NCBI GenBank assembly: GCA_031295385.1
Contig: JAUMOL010000017.1
Location: 1-64,000, forward strand
Length of the DNA: 64,000 nucleotides
From: Collinsella sp.
GTDB lineage: Bacteria > Actinomycetota > Coriobacteriia > Coriobacteriales > Coriobacteriaceae
Reading direction: 5' to 3'
Positions 1 through 8,197 of the stretch are shown piece by piece. Every line of letters starts with the position of its first letter. Position 1 is the first letter of the stretch. Below the pieces are notes generated by a model, which saw only the letters and a list, made by a program, of their open reading frames with translations, was not told the origin of the DNA and did no database searches. The translations under genes and the position numbers were made by a program.

Positions 1-57
1 CCCTTCGACTCGAATTCTTGACGGCCTGAACAATCGTCAATATCGGTCGGAGGGGTG

Positions 58-135
58 GCTTTGTAAAGCCGTTTGTCTCCACCCGCGTAGCGGGTGGTTT
101 AAAGCTGGCCGCTGCGCGGCCAGCAGACTAAAGTC
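58..135. repeat. Array of four small consecutive hairpins
   Basis: Four perfect short palindromes follow one another with almost no gap: 58-71 (6-bp arms), 79-97 (8-bp arms, 3-nt loop), 105-123 (8-bp arms, 3-nt loop) and 124-135 (5-bp arms). No gene overlaps them. Such runs of small hairpins are typical of the ends of IS200/IS605-family elements, but no tnpA or tnpB is present here, so an orphan element end is only one reading. A second, shorter run of two similar hairpins is at 57251-57321. Confidence 0.45.
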
Positions 136-152
136 TTGAAAAAAAGCAAAAA

Positions 153-185
153 CCACCACAAAGGAGCCTGGCCCCTTTGTGGTGG
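153..185. repeat. Perfect 12-bp inverted repeat in the gene-free first 364 bases
   Basis: Arms 153-164 and 174-185 are perfectly complementary, preceded by an A-rich tract (139-152). Read on the minus strand the stem runs into a T-rich stretch, so it could terminate transcription coming from moaC-mobB. Bases 1-57 hold nothing I recognise. Confidence 0.5.
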
Positions 186-259
186 AAATGACGTTTGCCC
201 AGATAAAACCCGCCAAAAGAAACCTGTCCCTTTTTGGCATGTTATGGCAGCGCAGCGAG

Positions 260-357
260 CCGGTTCCAAGTGCCCCAGGTCGCCCCGAAAGAGGAGCGAC
301 GCGTACTTTGGTACGCGAGCGACGGCTTGAGGGGCGAGACGGGGTACTTGGAACCGG
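260..357. repeat. Long imperfect hairpin 3' of moaC-mobB
   Basis: Arms 260-286 and 331-357 are complementary apart from a few positions, and the 44-nt interior (287-330) contains its own small stem (GCGTAC...GTACGC). It ends a few bases beyond the moaC-mobB stop (365-367), so it fits the pattern of large 3'-end hairpins seen elsewhere in this window. A role in termination or mRNA stability is inferred. Confidence 0.5.
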
Positions 358-364
358 CGCAGCG

Positions 365-1666
365 TCAAGCCTGAAGGTGGTCTTGGATGAGGTCGCAGAT
401 GGCTCGGGCGTCGTTGATGTTGATGGCTCGGGTCGCAAAGCCGGCGTCGAAGGCCTGACGCGCCAGGGCCTCGTTGCAGGCAAGCGCCAGCGTGCGACCG
501 TCAACCAGGTCGAGCGAGCTCTTGCCGCGCAGACGGTCGACACCGGAGCGCGCTACCACGATGTTGTCGAAGCCCTCGGTCTTGTAGCCCTCGATGATCA
601 CCACGTCGACATCGTTGTAGCGCGACAGCAGCTCGCGCGCGGGCATCTCGTCCTCCTCGCGCGTGTCGGCGTACTCCGCCCAACGCGTGGCGCAGATGAG
701 GCCCACGTGTTTGGAGCCGGCCTGGTGATGGCGCCAGGTATCCTTGGCGGGCACATCGATATCGAAGCCGTGATGCCCATGATGCTTGAGCGAACCCACG
801 CGCAGACCGCGGCGGGTGAGCTCGGCGATAACCTTCTCGACGAGCGTTGTCTTGCCCGAGTTCTGGTAGCCGATAAACGCGATCGCGGGGACGGCCGGTG
901 TCGGAGCTGCGGGCGCGACGGCGACGGGTGCGCTCGCGGGCGCGGCACCGTCAGCGGCCACGGACTCAACAGCAGCGACCTGACGCTCGGCACGATCCCA
1001 CACGCCCGAGCGGCCGCCCTCCTTGTGCAGCAGGCGCACGTCGACGATCTCCATGCCGCGATCGACCGCCTTGCACATGTCATAGATTGTTAAGCACGCA
1101 GCACTCGCTCCAGTCAGGGCCTCCATCTCGATACCCGTCTTACCCGTCACGCCGGCCGTAACCAATACATGAAAGCCAACCTGCCCGTCAACGCGCGCCG
1201 GCGCCCAGCCCTCGGGCACGTCCTCGGCCGGCGTCCCCGCCGGAGCGATGGGCTCGATATCGCACTTGCTCTTGGTAATGAGCAGCGGATGGCACATGGG
1301 AATGATATCGCTCGTGCGCTTGATGGCCATAATGCCCGCCACGCGTGCGCAGGCAAGCACGTCGCCCTTTTTGGCGCGGTCCTGCAGCACCATGGCCTGC
1401 GTCTCGGGGTGCATGAGGATGGTGCCCTCGGCGATGGCGATGCGATGAGTCTCGGCCTTGTCGGACACGTCAACCATGCGCACCTCGCCCTTGGCGTCCA
1501 CGTGCGTCAGCTCGTCGCGACGGGCGTCGCGGGCGGGCTCGGTAGCAGCGCTGGCAGTCGGCTGCGCGGACGCGTCGGCGTCGCTGTCAGTAGCCGTGAC
1601 TTTGTGGGCAGACATCGCGGCCCTGCGAGCGGCCTTGGTGGCATCGGCGTACCTGCTCTTGGCCAT
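365..1666 (-). CDS. moaC: Fused cyclic pyranopterin monophosphate synthase and molybdopterin-guanine dinucleotide biosynthesis adapter (MoaC-MobB)
   Basis: The 433-residue protein joins two molybdenum cofactor enzymes. Residues about 52-225 are MoaC, which with MoaA converts GTP to cyclic pyranopterin monophosphate; the IPMCHPLLITKS and GKTGIEMEALTGASAA motifs are present. An Ala/Pro-rich linker leads to MobB (about 262-433), a P-loop GTP-binding helper of MGD formation, with GYQNSGKTTL as Walker A and the SLKHHGHHGFDID segment. The start at 1666 is chosen because a GGAGG sits 8 nt upstream and it lies 4 nt beyond the moaA stop; an in-frame extension to 1711 would overlap moaA. An acidic/Ala-rich leader of about 50 residues precedes the MoaC domain. 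Fusion of MoaC with MobB is unusual: MoaC is usually free-standing. Function of each half is well supported. Confidence 0.93.
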   Translation of the reverse strand: MAKSRYADATKAARRAAMSAHKVTATDSDADASAQPTASAATEPARDARRDELTHVDAKGEVRMVDVSDKAETHRIAIAEGTILMHPETQAMVLQDRAKKGDVLACARVAGIMAIKRTSDIIPMCHPLLITKSKCDIEPIAPAGTPAEDVPEGWAPARVDGQVGFHVLVTAGVTGKTGIEMEALTGASAACLTIYDMCKAVDRGMEIVDVRLLHKEGGRSGVWDRAERQVAAVESVAADGAAPASAPVAVAPAAPTPAVPAIAFIGYQNSGKTTLVEKVIAELTRRGLRVGSLKHHGHHGFDIDVPAKDTWRHHQAGSKHVGLICATRWAEYADTREEDEMPARELLSRYNDVDVVIIEGYKTEGFDNIVVARSGVDRLRGKSSLDLVDGRTLALACNEALARQAFDAGFATRAININDARAICDLIQDHLQA

Positions 1667-1670
1667 ATGA

Positions 1671-2726
1671 TCATCCTCCGATTTGGGACATGAATCGTTG
1701 CGTGCCCTCAATTATCGCGTGTTCCTGCGGTTTGTGGGCCACGGCATCGCGCCAAATCGAAAGTACCTGCATATCATCACCACGGCGCAGCGCCTCACGC
1801 ACCGGATACTCGGCATCGCTGAACAGGCACGGACGCACGTTGCCATCGGCCGTCAGGCGCAGACGGTTGCAATTCGCACAAAAATGATTGGACATGGCGC
1901 TAATAAAGCCAACCGTTCCCGCCGCGCCAGGAAAGTGCCAATAGCGCGCAGGGCCCGCGCCGGCAGGAGCGTCGTTGATGCCGAGCGGCTCGAGCTCGCC
2001 CAGTCCCGCCGCGGCTGCCCCGGCATTGATGCGCGCCCGCAGCTCGTCGCTCGGCACGGTATCACTCGCGTCCCACAGCTCGGGATTGAGCGCGGGCGCA
2101 TGCGGGTCCACAGCGCAATGCGAGCTCGTGCGTTCGTCGCCGATGGGCATGTATTCGATAAAGCGCAGGTGGATGGGGCGGTCAAGCGTGAGCCGCGCAA
2201 GGGCCGCCACATCCTGGTTGAGCCGGCGCACCACAACGCAGTTGATCTTAACGGGCTCAAAGCCCCAAGCCAGCGCCGCGTCGATGCCAGCCATGGTCTG
2301 CTCGAGCCGACCCAAGCGCGTGATCTTTCCAAACAGCGTAGGGTCGAGCGTATCGAGCGAGATGTTGACGCGGTTAAGCCCGGCGTCTTTGAGCTGCGGC
2401 GCCAGCTTGGGCAGCAGGGCGCCGTTGGTGGTGAGCGAGATGTCCTCGATCTGAGGAATCGCGCGAATGTCGCGAATGAGCGGGATGATACGGCGGCTGA
2501 CCAGCGGCTCACCACCCGTCAGGCGCACGCGGCGAATGCCCTCTCCCGCCACCAGACGCACAAAGCGGGCGATTTCCTCGGCGCTGAGCAGCTCGTCGTG
2601 CGCGCGGGGCGCCACGCCATCGGCCGGCATGCAGTAAATGCAGCGAAAATTGCACTTGTCGGTAACGGCAATGCGCAGGTAGTTGATATCGCGGCCAAAA
2701 CCGTCATGTTGCACGTGCCCGTCCAC
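1671..2726 (-). CDS. moaA: GTP 3',8-cyclase MoaA (radical SAM)
   Basis: A 351-residue radical SAM enzyme for the first step of molybdenum cofactor synthesis, turning GTP into 3',8-cyclo-GTP in the cytoplasm. The N-terminal CNFRCIYC motif (CX3CX2C) binds the SAM-cleaving [4Fe-4S] cluster; LTGGEPL follows it; the C-terminal CANCNRLRLTADGNVRPC cysteines bind the second cluster that positions GTP. Length matches the family (about 320-350). The start codon is GTG with a GAGGG 5-6 nt upstream. The stop lies 4 nt before moaC-mobB, so the two are surely cotranscribed. No moeA, mogA or moaD/E is in the window. Confidence 0.97.
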   Translation of the reverse strand: MDGHVQHDGFGRDINYLRIAVTDKCNFRCIYCMPADGVAPRAHDELLSAEEIARFVRLVAGEGIRRVRLTGGEPLVSRRIIPLIRDIRAIPQIEDISLTTNGALLPKLAPQLKDAGLNRVNISLDTLDPTLFGKITRLGRLEQTMAGIDAALAWGFEPVKINCVVVRRLNQDVAALARLTLDRPIHLRFIEYMPIGDERTSSHCAVDPHAPALNPELWDASDTVPSDELRARINAGAAAAGLGELEPLGINDAPAGAGPARYWHFPGAAGTVGFISAMSNHFCANCNRLRLTADGNVRPCLFSDAEYPVREALRRGDDMQVLSIWRDAVAHKPQEHAIIEGTQRFMSQIGG

Positions 2727-2856
2727 GCAGCCCTCCCCTCACGCGGCGTTTTATTCTTCGGAAAACATAATACCCCACGAGAGAATCATGCCGACACCCG
2801 TACGACAGGACAGGTCGCTTCGAGCAAAACGGACTTCCAAGCCCATCCTCAGCATA

Positions 2857-2923
2857 CAAACCATCACAACATTCGATGCTTTTTCCGATTTTGGCAAAAA
2901 ACGTCGAATGTTGTGATGGTTTG
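2857..2923. repeat. 67-nt palindromic repeat, copy 1
   Basis: Arms 2857-2876 and 2904-2923 are perfect 20-bp complements; the 27-nt interior is itself partly self-complementary (T-rich then A-rich), so the whole folds as one long hairpin. A near-identical copy in the same orientation is at 4101-4165. Each copy lies 40-50 bp downstream of a minus-strand stop codon (2961 and 4215), which suggests a terminator-like role. Confidence 0.75.
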
Positions 2924-2960
2924 TCTGCCCACGGCACCCCGTAGGAGGACCAAAGCGTCC

Positions 2961-3998
2961 CTAAAGGCCGCCGTCCCAGTGTCGAATCACGAACTCTCGC
3001 AGGTCGTTCTGCCGCTTTTGGAACGCTTCGCTTCGGTCGCACTTGAGGCCCATAGCGAGTGCGATGGCGTTCATCGCCCGGTGCAATTGCAGCTGGTGGG
3101 CAAACTGAGTCCCGGTGAGAACGATCATTCTAAAGCCCAGCGCGCTCAGCACGGTCATACGCTCTGCATCCGACGCGCTGCGCTGTTTATCAAGATGGTC
3201 CGAACCGTTGTATTCAATCCCCGTACCGCTCGCAGGCGCATATACGTCGATCTCGAAATACCCGGCCTTTGCGAGATACTTGAACTCGTTGGGAACATCG
3301 ACCCGATGGTTGAGCTCGATCTTGGCGTATCCCAGCCCGCCCTGGGAACGTTTTGCTACGACCATGATTGCGGTGGCCGTCTCCATGGGCGACCGCGCGC
3401 CATCGTGCACGCGCTTGAGCACGGCGGCCGCGCGTATAGCCCCCTGACGAGATCGGTTCTCATTGCAATAGGCAATCAAATCGGCAACGGTATATCTCTG
3501 CCCCATCTCGATATAATCACCTGCCGACAAATGATTCAAATGGTATCGGGCGCAGATTTCGTAGCCATATTCCAGCTGCTCGGGCTCGCTCATCCACGAG
3601 CCCGCCTGGACAAAGCACATGGCCTCATCAACCACTAGAAGGCCCTCTGCCACCTCGATAAGATGGCCCGGAGGTACCGGCGACCCAAACACGTGGCATC
3701 TAAATCCAGCCGGCGTCGAGCGCTCAAAATCGAAGTTGACGAGCGTGTCGATATGATCGAGCTCTTCTCGTGGAATACCGAGCGAAACCAGATAGTCGGT
3801 AACGATCCCGACTGCCGTTGAAGCCCTCAGCCCCTTGGCATCGAGTCCCAATTTGGGCAGGCTCGCGGTCGGCTCCGCCTCGTTAGCAAGCGAGTCCTCA
3901 TCGTATAGGCTGCTTGCTCGCGAGAGCGGCTCGGACGGACGTGCCACGTTGTGGTACAGCCAGGCAGTCTTATGGGACAGGACGATCGGCAGGTCCAT
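2961..3998 (-). CDS. Putative PD-(D/E)XK-fold protein (DUF559/AbiEi-C-like)
   Basis: A 345-residue protein without a clear name. The last third reads like a small PD-(D/E)XK nuclease core of the DUF559/Vsr type: FEIDVYAP, then GIEYNGSDH, then an Asp/Arg pair (ASDAERMTVL) followed by LGFRMIVLT, which matches the order E-x-D, E-x-D/N-G, H, D...R, G-(F/W)-R-V of that fold. The middle contains a segment like a DNA-binding or scaffold region of abortive-infection AbiEi-type proteins, but I see no toxin partner. The start is supported by GGAGGG 5 nt upstream. It is a single-gene unit lying between two copies of the same hairpin repeat. A defence or regulatory role is possible; nuclease activity is inferred from motif order only. 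Confidence 0.6.
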   Translation of the reverse strand: MDLPIVLSHKTAWLYHNVARPSEPLSRASSLYDEDSLANEAEPTASLPKLGLDAKGLRASTAVGIVTDYLVSLGIPREELDHIDTLVNFDFERSTPAGFRCHVFGSPVPPGHLIEVAEGLLVVDEAMCFVQAGSWMSEPEQLEYGYEICARYHLNHLSAGDYIEMGQRYTVADLIAYCNENRSRQGAIRAAAVLKRVHDGARSPMETATAIMVVAKRSQGGLGYAKIELNHRVDVPNEFKYLAKAGYFEIDVYAPASGTGIEYNGSDHLDKQRSASDAERMTVLSALGFRMIVLTGTQFAHQLQLHRAMNAIALAMGLKCDRSEAFQKRQNDLREFVIRHWDGGL

Positions 3999-4100
3999 AA
4001 GCCCTCCAATGGAGTCGGATAACCAACCTTATTCCCCTGCCCACGGGTCCGCACACCTTCGTGCGCAAGAAAGCGATTCCACCCGGTCGAGTGGCAGAAA

Positions 4101-4165
4101 AAACCATCACAACATTCGATGCTTTTCCCGTTTTTGGCAAAAAACGTCGAATGTTGTGATGGTTT
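4101..4165. repeat. Palindromic repeat, copy 2
   Basis: Arms 4101-4119 and 4147-4165 are perfect 19-bp complements around a 27-nt interior that differs from copy 1 (2857-2923) at only two bases. It lies 50 bp downstream of the ABC exporter stop codon and upstream of the 2961-3998 gene, so it probably ends exporter transcription. Confidence 0.75.
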
Positions 4166-4214
4166 GAGGCGAGGTGAGGGGCACGGAGGGGTCAAAGTAT
4201 CGTGCTCGAACGGG

Positions 4215-6113
4215 TTAATCCAGCTCTTTTAAGCCATGCGCCAGCTGCCAGTACTCGCCGTGCTGGGCGAGCAGCTCTTCGTGCGTGCCGCGCTCGATGA
4301 TGCGACCGTGTTCGAGGACCATGATGGCGTCGGCATCGCGGACGGTGGACAGGCGATGCGCGATCATAAACGTGGTGCGTCCGCACATGATGCGGTCCAT
4401 ACCGCGTTCGATGAGCTTTTCGGTACGCGTGTCAATGGAGCTCGTGGCCTCGTCCAGGATGAGCACCGGCGGGTCGGCCACGGCCACGCGCGCGATGGCG
4501 AGCAGCTGGCGCTGGCCCTGCGACAGGTTGGCGCCGTCGGCCGTGACCGGTGTGTCGTAGCCTCTAGGCAGGCGGCGGATAAACGAATCCGCGCAGGCGG
4601 CCTCGGCGGCGGCGCGCACCTCCTCGTCGGTCGCGTCGAGCTTGCCAAAGCGGATGTTCTGCGCAATGGTGCCGCTAAACAGGTGCGTGTCCTGCAGCAC
4701 AATGCCAAGCGACCCGCGCAGGCTGGCCTTGGCAATGTGCTTGACGTCGATGCCGTCGTACGTGATCTCGCCGTCATCGACCTCGTAGAAGCGGTTGATG
4801 AGGTTGGTGATGGTCGTCTTTCCGGCGCCCGTGGAGCCCACAAACGCAATCTTTTGCCCCGGCTTGGCAAACAGGTTGAGGTCCGTGAGCACGCGGGCGC
4901 CCGGCACGTAGGAAAAGTCCACGGCATGGAAGCGCACGTCGCCGGCAAGCGGGACCAAGCCGCACGTGAGCTCGGTGCCGTCGGCGGCCACCGCGCGGCC
5001 CGACTCATCAACGGCTGCCACGTCATGCAGGTGCCCGTAGACGCCCACGCCCTGGCCCTCGGGAATTTTCCACGCCCACGCGGCATCGCCCGTCTGCACC
5101 AGCTCCACGCAGCCCTCGTCCACCTCGGGCTCAAGGTCCATAGCCGCAAACAGGCGCTCGGCACCGGCCAACGCGTTGAGCAAGAAGTTGCCGAGCTGCG
5201 TAAACTGGTTGATGGGCATGGCGGCCTGGCGCACAAAGACCAGGTAGCTTGCAAGTGCGCCCACATCGGCGAGCCCCTTGATGCAGAGCATGCCGCCCGC
5301 CACGGCGACGATGGCATAGTTGACGTAGCCAATCACGACGGTCATGGGCACCATGGAGTTGGCATAGCTCACGGCGGCGGTGCCGGTGCGGCGAAGCTCG
5401 TCGTTGCGGCAGGTGAAGCCGGCAACATTCGCCGCCTCGCGGTTAAAGACCTTGATGACCTTTTGGCCCGAGACCATCTCTTCGATATATCCGTCCAAGT
5501 CGCCAAGCGATGCCTGCTGGGCGGCAAAGAAGCGCTTAGAGCGCGCGCCCGAGTAGCGCGCATACAGCACAATGGCTGCATCGCACACGAGCGTGATAAT
5601 CGTGAGCTGCCAGTTAAGGATGATGAGCATAGCCGTGGTACCCACAACCTGAATGGCGGCCTGAATCACGTTGGCAAAGCTGTTGTTGAGCGCCTCGGAG
5701 ACGGTGTCGACGTCGTTGGTGAAAAAACTCATGATGTCGCCCGAGCGCGTGCTGTCAAAATAACTGAGCGGCAGCGTCTGGATGTGCGCGAACAGGTCGC
5801 GGCGAATATCGGACACCACGCGTTGGGCCGCACGCACCATGATCTGTGAGTAGCCCAGGGCCGAGAGCACGCCCGCGGCGTAGATGATCGCCGTCAGGAT
5901 GACCTGCCTGGCAAGCAGTTCCTCCCCGCCCGTGGCCAAACCGTTAACGATGGGGCGCACCATGTAGGTGCCGGCGAGGCTCGCGATGGCGGCGACGGAG
6001 GCGAGCACGCCCACCGCGAGCAACGAGAACTTGGCATGCCCCATGTAGGAGAGCAGGCGGCGCACGGTGCGCTTGAGGTCGGCCGGGCGTGCTTGGGCTG
6101 CGGTCTTAGGCAT
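4215..6113 (-). CDS. ABC exporter subunit with consensus ATPase site
   Basis: A 632-residue half-transporter of the multidrug/lipid exporter type: six membrane helices (about residues 15-320) and a C-terminal ATPase. Walker A is GSTGAGKTT, the signature is LSQGQRQ, Walker B is VLILDEATSSID with the catalytic Glu, and the switch is IAHRLS with His. About 55 extra residues separate the membrane and ATPase parts. It pairs with the upstream subunit: its ATG (6111-6113) overlaps the partner's stop by 8 nt (ATGCCTAA), giving translational coupling. A longer reading frame continues upstream to 6785 but lies antiparallel in frame to the partner's coding sequence and is not real. Substrate unknown; drugs, peptides or lipids are all possible. 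Confidence 0.92.
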   Translation of the reverse strand: MPKTAAQARPADLKRTVRRLLSYMGHAKFSLLAVGVLASVAAIASLAGTYMVRPIVNGLATGGEELLARQVILTAIIYAAGVLSALGYSQIMVRAAQRVVSDIRRDLFAHIQTLPLSYFDSTRSGDIMSFFTNDVDTVSEALNNSFANVIQAAIQVVGTTAMLIILNWQLTIITLVCDAAIVLYARYSGARSKRFFAAQQASLGDLDGYIEEMVSGQKVIKVFNREAANVAGFTCRNDELRRTGTAAVSYANSMVPMTVVIGYVNYAIVAVAGGMLCIKGLADVGALASYLVFVRQAAMPINQFTQLGNFLLNALAGAERLFAAMDLEPEVDEGCVELVQTGDAAWAWKIPEGQGVGVYGHLHDVAAVDESGRAVAADGTELTCGLVPLAGDVRFHAVDFSYVPGARVLTDLNLFAKPGQKIAFVGSTGAGKTTITNLINRFYEVDDGEITYDGIDVKHIAKASLRGSLGIVLQDTHLFSGTIAQNIRFGKLDATDEEVRAAAEAACADSFIRRLPRGYDTPVTADGANLSQGQRQLLAIARVAVADPPVLILDEATSSIDTRTEKLIERGMDRIMCGRTTFMIAHRLSTVRDADAIMVLEHGRIIERGTHEELLAQHGEYWQLAHGLKELD

Positions 6114-7935
6114 GGCGCTCACCCCCTTCCAAGGGCGATCCTCCGGGGACGGAGGAAAACGGATCATTCGCGCAGCCATCGTCACTGCCGTCGCCGGCGT
6201 CCACGTTCCCCGCAAACTCCATCTGCGAGGCGTAAATCTCCTGGTAGATGTTGTCGCCCGCCAGCAGTTCCTCGTGCGTACCCACGCCGTGGACACGACC
6301 GTCGTCCAACACCACAATGCGATCGGCATCCATGACGCTCGCGATACGCTGGGCGATGATGAGCACGGTCGTATCGGAAATCCGAGCGATGTGCTCGCGA
6401 ATCTTAGCGTCGGTCGCCATATCGACCGCGCTGGTGGAGTCGTCAAAAATGAGCACGCGCGGATGCTTGAGCAGCGTGCGCGCGATGCACAGACGTTGCT
6501 TCTGGCCACCCGAAACACCGGCGCCACCTTGACCCAACTCGCCGTCCAGCCCGCCGATGCGATCAAGGAACTCGTCCACGCACGCTGCGCGGCAAGCCGC
6601 GAGGAGCTCATCGTCCGACGCCTGCGGATTGCCCCACTGCAGGTTCTCGCGCACGGTGCCCGTGAACAACACGTTCTTTTGCAGCACAATGCCCACGGCG
6701 TCGCGCAAGGCGACCAGGTCGTAGTCGCGCACGTCGTGTCCGCCCACAAGTACGACGCCCTCGGTGGCGTCGTACAGGCGCGCAATCAGCTGCACAAGCG
6801 AGCTCTTGCCCGAGCCCGTGCCGCCGAGGATGCCCACCGTCGAGCCGCTCTCGATGCGAAGGTCGATATGCTCGAGCACATCCTCGGCTGCATCCGCGCG
6901 GTATTTAAAGGAAACGTCGCGAAATTCGATACTGCCGTCCGCTGGCGCCGCAGTCGCGAGGTCTCCCGCGGGGTTGGCGATAAAGGGCTCCTCATCGAGC
7001 ACCTCGGCGATACGGCCCACACTCGTAAGAGCGCGCGTGAGCAGCAAAAACACATTGGAAATCATCATAAGCGAGTTCATGATCAGCAGCACGTAGCTCA
7101 TAAAGCCCGTGAGCGAGCCCACGCCCAGCTTGCCGGCGAGAATCATGCGGCCGCCAATCCACAGGATGGAGAGCGCAGCCACGTACATCGACAGCTGAAA
7201 CACCGGCAGGTTGAGCACCGCGTTGCCAAAGGTCTTCGTCGCAGTGCGCGCGAGCTCGGTATTGACGGTGTCGAACTTGGCCTCCTCGTGCTCGGTACGA
7301 ACGTAGGCCTTGACGGCACGCACGGCGGTGAGGTCCTCCTGTACCACGCCGTTGAGGTGGTCCATCGAGGTCTGGAGTTGGCGGTAGAGCGGGCTCACGC
7401 GATAGGTGATGGCGCCCAGTACGATTGCCAGCACGGGCAAGATGATCGCAAAGACGGTGGCGAGCGGGCGCGACAGCATCAGCGCGTAGATAAGGCCGAC
7501 GATAAGCGTCACCGGGCCGCGCACCATAGGGCGAAAGCCGTTGCCCACAGCATTTTGGATAACGGTGATGTCCGTGGTCATGCGGGTGACGAGCGAGCTG
7601 GCGTCGTAGTTGTCCAGGTTACCAAAAGCGAGCGTCTGAATCTTTTTGTACTCGGCCTCGCGCAGGTTAGCGCCTAGGCCCGAGGCAACGCGGGCGGACG
7701 TGCGTGCATAACCCAAGCCCAGTACCAGCGAAAGCGCAGCGCACACCAACATGTACGCGCCCTGCAGCAGCATGTAGTTGATATCACCCGCAGGCACGCC
7801 CACATCGATGATGTTGGCCATGATGACCGGGATAAACAGCTCGAGCACCGTCTCGACCGACACAAAGAACACGCCGAGGATGGCATCGCGACGGTATGCC
7901 CCTAGATAGGAAAACAGTATTTTGAGATTGCGCAC
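6106..7935 (-). CDS. ABC exporter subunit with degenerate ATPase site
   Basis: A 609-residue partner of the next gene, with six membrane helices and an ATPase carrying GGTGSGKSS and VSGGQKQR. Its Walker B ends IFDDSTSAVD, with Asp where the catalytic Glu should be, and the switch reads IIAQRIA with Gln for His. This is the asymmetric pattern of heterodimeric exporters such as TM287/288 or BmrCD, where one composite site does not hydrolyse ATP well. The start is GTG with a G-rich ribosome binding site. The C-terminal tail (about the last 34 residues, after QMEFAG) is low-complexity and is partly encoded by a 21-nt repeat found elsewhere in intergenic hairpins (6145-6165). Confidence 0.92.
   Translation of the reverse strand: MRNLKILFSYLGAYRRDAILGVFFVSVETVLELFIPVIMANIIDVGVPAGDINYMLLQGAYMLVCAALSLVLGLGYARTSARVASGLGANLREAEYKKIQTLAFGNLDNYDASSLVTRMTTDITVIQNAVGNGFRPMVRGPVTLIVGLIYALMLSRPLATVFAIILPVLAIVLGAITYRVSPLYRQLQTSMDHLNGVVQEDLTAVRAVKAYVRTEHEEAKFDTVNTELARTATKTFGNAVLNLPVFQLSMYVAALSILWIGGRMILAGKLGVGSLTGFMSYVLLIMNSLMMISNVFLLLTRALTSVGRIAEVLDEEPFIANPAGDLATAAPADGSIEFRDVSFKYRADAAEDVLEHIDLRIESGSTVGILGGTGSGKSSLVQLIARLYDATEGVVLVGGHDVRDYDLVALRDAVGIVLQKNVLFTGTVRENLQWGNPQASDDELLAACRAACVDEFLDRIGGLDGELGQGGAGVSGGQKQRLCIARTLLKHPRVLIFDDSTSAVDMATDAKIREHIARISDTTVLIIAQRIASVMDADRIVVLDDGRVHGVGTHEELLAGDNIYQEIYASQMEFAGNVDAGDGSDDGCANDPFSSVPGGSPLEGGERHA
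6145..6165. repeat. 21-nt repeat inside the exporter coding end
   Basis: This stretch is identical to one arm of the hairpin at 48545-48606 (right arm 48586-48606), and its complement begins the small palindrome at 12386-12414. Here it is read as codons for part of NDPFSSVPGG in the dispensable tail of the upstream ABC subunit, just before the start of the next gene. Confidence 0.7.
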
Positions 7936-8124
7936 GCAGGTTCAACCCCCATCAAACGTTGTTCGCAAACGCACGTATTATTGCGCGACAGGCGATGGTG
8001 TCAAGTGACGCGAAACCGATTTCTGCAAGGCTAACGAACGTGCCAAACAAGCATAGTGCGCATCTGTATTCAGTTGGAAATAATCGTGGGCCTCACTTTT
8101 TTCGCCCTGTCTTCGACTCAAACC

Positions 8125-8155
8125 TTGACTCTACAATCGTTGTAGGGTTTTCACT
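8125..8155 (+). promoter_or_regulatory. Putative MerR-type promoter of the MATE gene
   Basis: TTGACT (8125-8130) is followed after a long 19-bp spacer by TTCACT (8150-8155). The spacer holds a dyad with 9-bp arms (8128-8136 and 8140-8148, one mismatch) around TCG. A stretched spacer with a centred dyad is the hallmark of promoters activated by MerR-family regulators such as BmrR or SoxR. The gene begins 43 bp downstream. The reading as MerR-controlled is inferred. Confidence 0.6.
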
Positions 8156-8197
8156 ACACTGGTACCTAAACGAACCAAGCCAGAAAGTACCCCGCCC

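Noticed and set aside
1683..3638. Plus-strand open frame across moaA and the next gene
   Set aside because: Crosses two well-supported minus-strand genes and an intergenic hairpin; no domain recognisable.
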